From: Paracentrotus lividus
Taxonomy: Eukaryota; Echinodermata; Echinoidea; Camarodonta; Echinidae
DNA length: 64,000 nt
Reading direction: 5' to 3'
Assembly: GCA_940671915.1 (NCBI GenBank)
Contig: CALNVZ010000174.1
Span: 2,174,949-2,238,948, forward strand
The position numbers were made by a program, and so were the translations under genes. The notes under the pieces were generated by a model that was not told the DNA's origin, did not search any database, and was given only the letters and a program-made list of their open reading frames with translations. Below, in pieces: positions 24,001 through 36,000 of this stretch (positions are counted from its first letter, which is position 1; every line of letters begins with the position of its first letter).

Positions 24001-27000
24001 AAGAAGAAAAAGAAATACATTCTCTGGCAGTAATGCATAGTCTACATTTACCATGGGTATTTAAATGGGGATGGGGTGGGGTCTTAAAAAGAATAAAAAA
24101 AGAGGAGAAAAGATTGTGTTACTACACTGTTCTCTGACATGGATCAAATCCAGCCAGCTCATAACTCACAAGTGCTCTAGTAACTTCTCTAGAAATCTAT
24201 ACTTACTGTGGGCATGTAAATGGGGATGGGGGTAGGGGTCTTAAAAAGAATAAAGATAAAGAGGAGAAATATATTGTGTTTAACCACTGCACTGTTCTCT
24301 GGCAGTATTGGATCAAATCCAGCCAGCTTATAACTCACAAGTGCTCTAGTAACTTAAAATTTGGTCTACATTTACCATGGGCATTTAAATATGGATGGGG
24401 GTGGGTGTCTTAAAAAAATAAAGAAAAAGAGGAGAAATATATTATGTTACTGCACTGTTCTCTGGCAGTAATGGATCAAATCCAGCCAGCTCATAACTCA
24501 CAAGTGCTCTAGTAACTTGGATGATAGTCTACATTTACCATGGGCATTTAAATGGAGATGGGAGCTTAAAAAGAATTAAAAAAAAGAGGAGAAAATATTA
24601 TGTTACTGCACTGTTCTCTGGCATGGATCAAATCCAGCCAGCTCATAACTCACAAGTGCTCTAGTAACTTAGATGATATTAAGTCTACATTTACCATGGG
24701 CATTGAAATGTGGATGGGGGTGGGGTCTTTAAAAAATGAAGAAAAATAGGAGAAATATATTATGTTACTGCACTGTTCTCTGGCAGTAATGGATCAAATC
24801 CAGCCAGCTCATAACTCACAAGTGCTCTAGTAACTTAGAAGATAGTCTCCATTTACCATGGACATTTAAATGGGGATGGGGCTGGGGTCATATATTAATA
24901 AAGAAAAAAAAAGAAGAAATATTTTGTGTTACTACACTGTTCTCTGGCAGTAATGGATCAAATCCAGCCAGCTCATAACTCACAAGTGCTCTAGTAACTT
25001 AGATGGTAGGCTACAGTTACCATAGGTATTTAAATAGGGATGGGGTGGGGGTCTTATATTAAGAAAAAAAAAAGAAGAACAAAAAAAAAGAAAAAGAAAT
25101 ATATTGTGTTACTGCACTGTTCTCTGGCAGTATTGGATCAAATCCAGCCAGCTCATAACTCACAAGTGCTCTAGTAACTTAAAATTTGGTCTACATTTAC
25201 CATGGGCATTTAAATGGGGATGGGGGCTTAAAAAGAATAAAGAAAAAGAGGAGAAAATATTATGTTACTGCACTGTTCTCTGGCATGGATCAAATCCAGC
25301 CAGCTCATAACTCACAAGTGCTCTAGTAACTTCACTGGAAATCTACATTTACTGCGGGCATATAAATGAGGATGGGATTGGGGTCTTATATTAATTTAAA
25401 AAAAAAGAAAACAAGAAAAAAAGAAAAAGAAATACATTCTCTGGCAGTAATGCATAGTCTACATTTACCATGGGTATTTAAATGGGGATGGGGGTGGGGG
25501 TCTTAAAAAGAATTAAAAAAGAGGAGAAAAGATTGTGTTACTACACTGTTCTCTGGCAGTAATGGATCAAATCCAGCCAGCTCATAACTCACAAGTGCTC
25601 TCGTAACTTAGATGATATTAAGTCTACATTTACCATGGGCTTTTAAATATGAATGGGGGTGGGTGTCTTAAAAAAATAAAGAAAAAGAGGAGAAATATAT
25701 TATGTTACTGCACTGTTCTCTGGCATGGATCAAATCCAGCCAGCTCATAACTCACAAGTGCTCTAGTAACTTCACTGGAAATCTACATTTACTGCGGGCA
25801 TATAAATGAGGATGGGATTGGGGTCTTATATTAATTTGAAAAAAAAAGAAAAAAAGAAAAAAAAAAGAACATTCTCTGGCAGTAATGCATAGTCTACATT
25901 TACCATGGGTATTTAAATGGGGATGGGGTGGGGGTCTTAAAAAGAATAAAAAAAGAGGAGAAAAGATTGTGTTACTACACTGTTCTCTGGCAGTAATGGA
26001 TCAAATCCAGCCAGCTCATAATTCACAAGTGCTCTAGTAACTTAGATGATAGTCTACATGTACCATGGGCATGTAAATGGGGATGGGGGTAGGGGTCTTA
26101 AAAAGAATAAAGAAAAAGAGGAGAAATATATTGTGTTTAACCACTGCACTGTTCTCTGGCAGTATTGGATCAAATCCAGCCAGCTTATAACTCACAAGTG
26201 CTCTCGTAACTTAAAATTTGGTCTACATTTACCATGGGCATTTAAATATGGATGGGGGTGGGTGTCTTAAAAAAAATAAAGAAAAAGAGGAGAAATATAT
26301 TATGTTACTGCACTGTTCTCTGGCAGTATTGGATCAAATCCAGCCAGCTCATAACTCACAAGTGCTCTAGTAACTTCTCTAGAAATCTATACTTACTGTG
26401 GGCATATAAATGGGGATGTGGTTGGGGTCTTAAAAAGAATAAAGATAAAGAGGAGAAACAAATTGAGTTACTACACTGTTCTCTGGCAGTAATGGATCAA
26501 ATCCAGCCAGCTCATAACTCACAAGTGCTCTAGTAACTTAGATGGTAGGCTACAGTTACCATAGGTATTTAAATAGGGATGGGGTGGGGGTCTTATATTA
26601 AGAAAAAAAAAAGAAGAACAAAAAAAAAGAAAAAGAAATATATTGTGTTACTGCACTGTTCTCTGGCAGTATTGGATCAAATCCAGCCAGCTCATAACTC
26701 ACAAGTGCTCTAGTAACTTAAAATTTGGTCTACATTTACCATGGGCATTTAAATGGGGATGGGGGCTTAAAAAGAATAAAGAAAAAGAGGAGAAAATATT
26801 ATGTTACTGCACTGTTCTCTGGCATGGATCAAATCCAGCCAGCTCATAACTCACAAGTGCTCTAGAAAATCGTATACTTACTGTGGGCATATAAATGGGG
26901 ATGTGGTTGGGGTCTTAAAAAGAATAAAGATAAAGAGGAGAAACAAATTGAGTTACTGCACTGTTCTCTGGTAGTAATGGATCAAATCCAGCCAGCTCAT

Positions 27001-30000
27001 AACTTACAAGTGCTCTAGTAACTTAGATGATAGTCTACATGTACCATGGGTATTTAAATGGAGATGGGGTGGGGGTCTTAAAAAGAACAAAGAAAAAGAG
27101 GAGAAATATATTGTGTTACTGCACTGTTCTCTGGCAGTATTGGATCAAATCCAGCCAGCTCATAACTCACAAGTGCTCTAGTAACTTAGATGATAGTCTG
27201 TAATTACCATGGGTATTTAAATGGGGATGGGGTGGGGGTCTTAAAAAGAACAAAGAAAAAGAGGAGAAATATATTGCGTTACTGCACTGTTCTCTGGCAG
27301 TAATGGATCAAATCCAGCCAGCTCATAAATCACAAGTGCTCTAGTAACTTAGGCGCCTTCTCCGTTCAAAAGGTGTCAGTTTCCCACGTCTTTTGTTCTA
27401 AAAGCCGATTTATTGGCTTTTGAATAGAATCCCGAAATCTTAATACAGCTTAAACCCGTTTTTAAAAACATTTTAAAAGCTGAAAGCCAAATGTTTCCCC
27501 TAAAGCTGCGGGAAACTGACGCCTTTTGATTGGAGAAGACGCCTTAGATGATACTTTCTGTATTAAATGGGGATGGGGCTGGGGTCACATATTAATAAAG
27601 AAAAAAAAAGAAAGAATATATTGTGTAACTGCACTGCTCTCTGGCAGTAATGGATGAAATCCAGCCAGCTCATAACTCACAAGTGCTCTAGTAACTTCTC
27701 TGAAAATCTACATTTACTGCGGGCATATAAATGGGGATGGGTTTGGGTCTTATATTAAGAAGAAGAAAAAAAAGAAAAAAAAGAAGAAGAAATATATTGT
27801 GTTACTGCACTGTTCTCTGGTATGGGTCAAATCCAGCCAGCTCATAACTCACAAGTGCTCTAGTAACTTAAAAGATAGTTAACATTTACCATGGTTATTT
27901 AAATGTGGATGGGGGTGGGGGTCTTAAAAGAACAAAGAAAAAGAGGAGAAATATATTGTGTTACTGCACTGTTCTCTGGCAGTAATGAATCAAATCCAGC
28001 CAGCTCATAACTCACAAGTGCTCTAGTAACTTCACTGGAAATCTACATTTACTACATGGGCATATAAATGTAGATGGAGGTGGGGTCTTAAAGGAATAAA
28101 GAACAAGGTGGTTCGCGAACCCCGAGTCTCACCTGATTTCGCTATCAATAAAACACGCAATATGACCTTTTGACCCCAAGATGGCCTTTGATGTAACTTT
28201 TGTAGACATCATTATATGTGACAATACAAGTTTGATCGTGAAATAAAGAAATGTCCATTAGTAAAACCAAAAACTGTAAACATAGTCACATATCATTTGA
28301 TCTTTTTGAACCCTAGATGACCTTTGACTCCTCCATCCTCATCAACAAACACACATGTGGTATTACCGAGGATCATTTGTACCAAGTGTGAGCACAATTG
28401 GTGCAGAAATAAAGAAATGACAGCAAGTAAAACATGGCCCCATATCATTTGATCTTTTGACCCCTATATGACCTTTGATCTCATCATCCTCATCAACTCA
28501 CAAGTGGTATTACCCAAGAATCATTTGTACCAAGTGTGAACACAATTGATGGAGAAATAAAGAAAACAAAAATTGTAAGAAAAGTTGACCTTTAAGTTGA
28601 CCTTTTGACCCCTATATGACCCTTGATCTCATCATCCTCATCAACAAATACGTGGTATTACCCAAGACGGATCAGTAATGGATCAAATCAATAGAACCAG
28701 AACATTACTCACAAGTGCTGCAGAAAGAGGATGGGGTTGATGCTTAAAACCTACCATCAGGTCTACCTACAAAATGTATATGCATCCATAAAAGATGAAC
28801 AAACTCCAGTCTGGATTCTCCTATATTATGCGAGCACGAAGCGGGAGCAGAAAAGTTTCTAAACAAATTATTCAGGCAATTTGCAATAGTCATCTGAGGC
28901 GGTATTTGAAGCATCATGTGATTGCGAAGTGCGAGCTGATTTTTTTTTCCTTTGAGAGCAAAATTAGGGACTAACTTGGAAAGAGGGCAATTAGCCCACG
29001 GCGAATAGATGAAGTGTATATTATAATTCAGATTCCCCTAAGAACCAATACATATATATATATGCAATGAATACTATGATCTTTAAAATGTAATCAGGTT
29101 AATTACAAATCAAACAGAAAAATAGGAGAAAGGACTCGAGAAGAAGAAGAAGATCAATTGTCAGAGTCCCAAAAAGTTACCATCATCGATGAAAAGTCGA
29201 GATAAGTGTTACAGACTCTTCAATTTGATATATTCATTATTTAATTTATCAAGACCATCGCGGATTATTGATGGGAAATATACTTTTGGCCTCAGCTTTA
29301 CTTATTGGGGGCACCTGTCCCTTATGCACCCTGGGATCTGTGCCCCTGATTATCATCGACTTGACTGGGTATTTTTCCATTGAGAATACGTGAAGCATCT
29401 GCGCTTCCATTATCTACACAGTGTATTGTGTATTACATGATTAATAAAGTATATCAGGAACACACAAGGAAGATTAAGGAGTGAGTGAGAAAATTTTGAA
29501 ATTTTGAATGTCAAAAATTTGCATTTTAGACAGCACAATAATATAATAATGATATAATAATGAATTGGTATTGTAATGGGTAGACTTATATCCACATAAT
29601 ATGATACTATACCATTCCCCCTACCGAAATTATTGAGGGGGGGGGGGATGCATCACCCATCCCCCCTACTATTGACACCCATGCCTCTGTGACCTTTCAA
29701 CTTGTGACCCCCAAATCTAATCAGATCATTGTCACTCCAGTATCATGCACACATGTACCAAGAATGAAGATGATCCGTCAACAGTTCTTAAGTTATTGTG
29801 AGAACGAAAGTGGGACTGACGGACAGACGTACAGACAACCCAAAAACATGACGACTCCGGCACCACCTTCGGTGGCGGAGGCATACAAATTTAAAGTGGC
29901 ATATTGGAGTCCTAAACATGGTGTTTTGAATTCCATGTTAAACCAGGGCCTTGAATAGCCTGTAGGGCATCTTTCACTTACAATGTAAACATTTGTGGTG

Positions 30001-33000
30001 TCATGACTGCTATGTAGGGTGAGTATGTGCCGTTAGCCATCAACCAATCTAGGTCGGCTGGTTCCTCAATAAGATGCAGAACCCCATTGTTTCCATTGAA
30101 TTCACCTGAAATACAGAAGGGAGTCATCAAAAGATAATAAAGATGGAAACTGCTATGGGACAAACACACTTACATGTTGTAGTTTGTGTGCAAGGCTTAA
30201 CAGATCAATAATTGTAGGGATTTCTTCTAAAATATGTAGAAGGAAAATTGCTTGTCCCACTCCAGAAGAACACACACATAGAAAAAACATTTAAAGCGAG
30301 AGCGAACTGAGCAAACCTCCCATTGACTGTGTGTTATAAATAACTAGTCTTAAAATATACATTTTAAGATAACTATAAAAACTGAAGTAAGTAAATTAGG
30401 CTATGATTTTATTTGTATAGGGAAACTAAAATGTTTTGAGGTTAAAGGTATTTGTTTTACTTCTTGGTAAGTAGTGAATTAGTGTTTTATCACTTAAATG
30501 AACTTATATTTCAAGACTACACTGCTCAGAATGTTGCATTATGGGTGAGGAACCAGGGCAAATTTGACTAGTTGGGGACTTGAGGTGGTGCTCTTTAAAG
30601 GGATTGAGTAACTTTCAAAAACAAGAGCAATTAGATCAAGATTAATAAAATTATATTGTTCCAACAGTAAAAACAAACTACTGAAAGTTTCAGATCAAAT
30701 GGAAGTCATTTACTACCTTAAAACAGTGTAACAAACAATGCCAAGCATACAGACGAACACCAGTACCCTCCTGCTGCTAGAACAGCAGGCCACTAGGGAC
30801 GGCAGGAAATGGGTGGATGTTGTGCTATGTTAAAAAAGCACATGGTTTTATAAACCATCCGGGGTTGGTTTATAAAATTTGAGTATGAAATCATTGATAT
30901 CTCGAAGGTAAAGCAAGCAATAAGCTTGCAATTTTGAAGAGATACCAGACTGACCTTAGTGTTTATGATTATGTTGGCAAAATAAGCTAAATCAAATAAA
31001 TGTTATTTGAATATCATTCAATGTTACTGCATCCCTTTAAGGCTAGTATTTCGTATTGGCTTTCAAACTAAAAGGTTGATAACTAACAAATGTCTAATTC
31101 TTACAGATTTCTTACAAATTAGCTAAGATAAATTCTTTCTTTCCCTTATGGAAATAAAAAATTTCAACCAATGATAAACAAATTCCTACAAAAGCACCTT
31201 GGTTTTGTGTCAGGGACCACACTCAAAGCAGTAGCATCTCAACAATATTACAAATCTTGCAGTAAGAATCCTAGATGACAGAAAAAAGCCAGACTTTTTC
31301 AAACATTCCATATCATAAAGAACTTGTTGCCATAAGTCATGATGACATTATCCAATGTAATACCCGTCTAATACAGAGGAAACAGCATCAAGCTTTAGCC
31401 TCATCTATTTAAATACCCCAAAGTTCAGTTTCTTGTTCCGAACAGTGAAGGACTGGAATGAAGTCAATTCTAAAATTGTTAAATTATTAGATTAATTTTA
31501 TTAGACTCCTTCAACACACCCCTAATAAAACAAAAGCCTAACCCAACCTCCTTGTAAGACAATTGAGATATTAACATTGGATATGTGCACAGTTAACCTG
31601 CATGATATCAGGGGTGATATTCACTCTTGAAAAAAAAAATAGACATACTAGGGACTTTCTGTATTTTGGGACTTTAAATTGTGCAATTTTGTGAATACAA
31701 TTTCCGATTTAAATCGCAGGAAGATCACCCCTGATTATATGCCAATTTAAGAAAGACAAAGTAGCCCGTGTACTTACTGGTGCATCCGATCTGATGAGTT
31801 GCATTGAATCTCCGTACACAGGGACCAAAGTTTGTGATATCATAATAGATCATGTCATGGGTTTTCCTCGTCTCTGTAGCACTATGAACATGGTCCAACA
31901 CTGTTTAGAAAAAAGAAAATATAATAATTCAATTTAATATACATTACATTCGTTATCAGCCTGTACAAGCTCTACATTATACTTTTCAATCTCTCCTTTC
32001 TCGAATTCATACTTCTTACAAGCAATATTGTCAACTTTCTATCTCTTAAATGTATGCAGCTTGATTTTTTTAACAATCTCCCCTTACAAATTTTAACTGC
32101 TACATTGTGGCTCTGTAAATATATTTGGAGACTGATGACGTGTTTGTTATCCATTTGTGACAGTTGTTAATGTACATGTAGCTGTCTGACTGATTACTGG
32201 GACATGACCAATTTACCAGGGGCACTATCCTATGTAAAATGATAATTTTTAAAGTTAAAAATCAATTCATAGATTATTTTACCAAACCAAACTGTTAAAA
32301 ATGCAGATAGATATAGATCTTTAGTTTTGGTTTTAAAAAATCATTCTGGACAATAGATTTACATGTAGACCTTCCTACTTTTAAATGGCCCATCATCATG
32401 ATCAAGGTCAAGGGAAAAAAATAGGTTGTTGTTGTTGTTTGGTTGGTTTTAATTTTGAATATTCACGCCAATGTTTTGGAAAAGTACCATGGAAAAGTAC
32501 CATATTTTCAAGCTAAAATGTAGAGTCTAATTTACTTAATATATAGCTGATTTTCAATTGCATCAACAACGACAATCCACTCATTGCTTTTTATATCGAG
32601 AAAAATAGCGCCATCTAATCTGCTTAGTATAATTTCTCAATACTGCATGAGATTATTTTAGTACCACATGAGTTCATGACTGTGTAATATTGCACATTCA
32701 AAGGTCCTGACCCGTGTCCCTGACAGGATCGAACATGTCGACTTCACTGAATATAAACCTATGCGAAAGGAAACCCGGAAGTCAAATCTTGCGAATGGTG
32801 ATAGACCTCTAGACCTAGATCTAACGTTAGATCTAGAGTCTACATGTATTTTGTACGATTCCGATAGCGGCATTTTGACGGGATTCTCTAAAAATGTTAA
32901 CTCCCAAACTCAGTTTTCAATCTCAGTGCAACAAATTATGAAATTTATAATTATTATTTTCCCATCATGTAACTGTTAGATTGAATGTTAGGCCACTCAT

Positions 33001-36000
33001 GCACTACACTCGGATGATATGCTATCATCCTCGTGCCCTCTGCCATTCAAGTCTCGAGCGCGATGAGGACAGAAAAAAAAACCCTTTAATTTACCCTTAC
33101 AATCAACTTCTAACAACTTTAATTGTTATTTAATGGGCTCTTAACATTTGTAAAGGCATTGATATGAAATGTTGTTGAAAAATATGCTGAAATAAAAGGA
33201 GAAATAAGAAGAAACAAGATGAATCCTCGACCGCGCACGGTCAAAATTTATGCCTCCGCCATTGCCAAATCAGAAATACACAGCACATTCATCTATTGAT
33301 TTTCCTTTATACAAAGACATCTTTGACCTTGACCTTTGACCTTGTGACCCCAAACCTTATTAGATCATAGTCCTTCCTAAATTTTTTACCTACACACTCC
33401 AAAATATAATAAAATTGTCTTCGTATGGCGATAACTAACACAATACATGAAATTTCACAATTTGACCTCTGTGACCCTTGACCTTTGACCTACATACTCC
33501 AAAATCTAATCAGATCATCTTCCTATGGTGATAAATAACATCCCCAAGTTTGAAGTTGATATCTCAAGTGGTTCTTAAGATAACGCGATAACGAGCTTAA
33601 TACATGGAATTTCACAATTTGACCTCTGTGACCCTTGACCTTTGACCTACATACTCCAAAATGTAATCGGATCATCTTCCTATGGTGATAAATAACATCC
33701 CCAAGTTTTAAGTTGATATCTCAAGTGGTTCTTGAGATATCGCGATAACGAGCAAACGGGACGGACGGACGGACGGACGGACGGACAACCCGAAAACATG
33801 ATGCCTCCGGCACCACCTTCGGTGGCGGAGGCATAAAAACTCACCAATTTTCAGCAGTTCTCCGAATTTTGTGCCACTCCAGCTGGTATGGTAGCAGAGA
33901 GAAAAAAAATGAAATGGAAATTGCTGCCTAGCCTGCAATTACTCAGTGTGAACGGGAATTGCAAACAAACAAAGTGGAGGCTGTTCTTAACCTCCTTATT
34001 TGTATTTTCATCCTAAATTAACTAATTTGACCCAAATGACCTTACTTGACCCCTAATATGTACTGAACATGATTTTCTATGTACAAATAGTGTCAATTAA
34101 GTTTCTTAACCGTAATAAATATTAATAAAACACAAAAAACACGAAAATTTCTCGTTCTAAACAATTTTAGCTTGTGTAGGCCTCATATGCCTTCATGTGA
34201 AAGTTCGTTGACCTGTTGACATTTCCGCCATAACTTCTTACTGGAAGTCAGTGGTATATAATCCTGTACACTTTTTTTGGTTCAGTAGAAAGAAAACGAA
34301 TAATTTGCTATGTCTTTTGATACTATTCGGACATTTAAAAATTTGACCCCCTATTGGCCCCAGTTTGACCTTATTTTGACCACGAGAGTTGCGCGGGGGT
34401 TAGCAGGGACTAACCAAGCTAATTTTGATTAGTGACCTCTAACCAATTCAAAACCACTTTCAAACCTTTGTTCCCCAAAAATACCCACGGGGTCTACACA
34501 TCGGTCCTCTACTACTAGTACCGGAACCGGAAGTGAGGTTGTTTCTCATCCAAAATGGCAGCTATCATGGCTTTCGAAACTGGTATCCGGTCATTGATAT
34601 TTAGACTTGTTTTCGTCATATCGGGTATGTCTTTGAATAATTAATTGTGATTAATGTATGAAGTTTGTATGTTAATTCGGATGTATTTGAAAATTTCGTG
34701 AAATTCACCTTATGTCGTCTAGAAGAGTGTTATGACTTAGTTTTAATTGGCTCAAAATAATACAGTCACATAATTACAACAAAGTCGGTCACTGCCAGTG
34801 CACTCACTCAGTGCAGTGACTGACTGAGTGACTTCACTGTTTTCAGTGTCTGTCTGCGGGTCGGCCCCGACGATCTCCGATTTGAAGCGGAGGGATGAGA
34901 AGAGAGAGAGAGAGGTAAATGGCTGCTTTGTGTTATGAATGACTATGGACTATCGCCATGTTATTTTGCCAGAATTTATCTCCTTTTTTTCTTGGATGAT
35001 CTTACATGCTTATTCTTCTTGGTTGTTCCTCCTCCGGTTTGCAGAGATCATCTTTTCAAAAATTAAAAATTGGTTTAGATCTAGATAAGGCCTAACCACG
35101 CGTGCAATGGAGCCGTAATCAGCTTACCGAGACTACCATAGACGGGACTACGTATGAAACATCAACACACTACACAGTCGTATACTCAAAAGATTTAGCA
35201 AAAAGGCAATATGAAAACATGGAAAATTCACTTACCGAATTGTTGGCAATCTTCTTCTCCTTATTTCCTTTCCTTGAGCACTGCTCCCTAATGTCCTCAA
35301 AGTAGTAAATTTTTGATATTCAAACCGCTATATATGTACATCTTTGCCTTTGATTTCACGGACCAAGAGAAGCAAGTAATTTAATGGCGGGATAAATTGT
35401 GCCGCTCTTTTGTCAAAAGCTTGCATTTCGACGATGTCTCCGTCACGAGTCGAATGTGACATGGCAACAGTAGTTACCTTGTTTTGTTAATTGTTGTTAG
35501 GATGATTAGCTTTTGATTCACTCTGCGAATAGAATGAAAAATAATATACTAAATAAAAACTAGTAGGGCCACTCATTGCTACGAGGTCGATACTACGTAT
35601 CGACCTGTTAACCAAGTCCTTCATATTCGGTTGATATTTTTATGAACCACTTTTCCCACTGTTTTTTGGCAAGTGCATCCATAAAGGATGTAGAAAATGT
35701 TCTACAGTGCTTCCACAGTCCATAATATAGATTAAGCTAGCCTAGGCCCTGGAAAATAATAATAAACACTAAAAAGAGAAACTCACCACTCGTCAGGCAG
35801 CCTCACTCCAGAGCGCCGTCATTCATATGATTAGGATGCAGCTAGCTGCGTGTGAGCATTGCTATATTGTTAAAAGAGTCGTCCCAGATCAACTCAGCCA
35901 ATACAAGAGTCGGCATCGCCACGAGGCAAGTTCTAGTTACATTGCTCGATAGTGTGCGAGCTAGCTACGTGCTAGCGATTGGGCTATACTTTCTCATTGG

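Larger units (their letters stand above)
25718..33945. repeat. Segment A of the large duplicated locus
   Basis: This 8.2-kb segment contains part of the minisatellite, the TTA-flanked MITE, nicastrin exons 3 and 2 and the GGTCA repeat. It recurs in reverse orientation at 41768-49925 with the same order of landmarks. The second copy has many one-base indels. Confidence 0.9.
33985..35267 (+). repeat. Segment E, plus-orientation copy (contains nicastrin exon 1)
   Basis: Matches the reverse complement of 49935-51240. It contains the upstream flank, exon 1, and the first part of intron 1 with a GA tract (about 34895-34915). The order E, B, A' read along the plus strand gives exon 1, exon 2, exon 3 in a correct gene order, so this is the mirror of the minus-strand gene. 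Confidence 0.88.

Noticed and set aside
25104-26849. Repeated short frames encoding CYCTVLWQYWIKSSQLI-type text
   Set aside because: Direct by-products of the minisatellite units.
23440-28110. Regular repeats considered as a CRISPR-like array
   Set aside because: Unit length, lack of uniform spacers, and eukaryotic intronic context show a minisatellite.
32658-32979. Overlapping opposite-strand frames in nicastrin intron 1 as a possible extra exon
   Set aside because: No family similarity, and exons 1 and 2 already join in phase without it.
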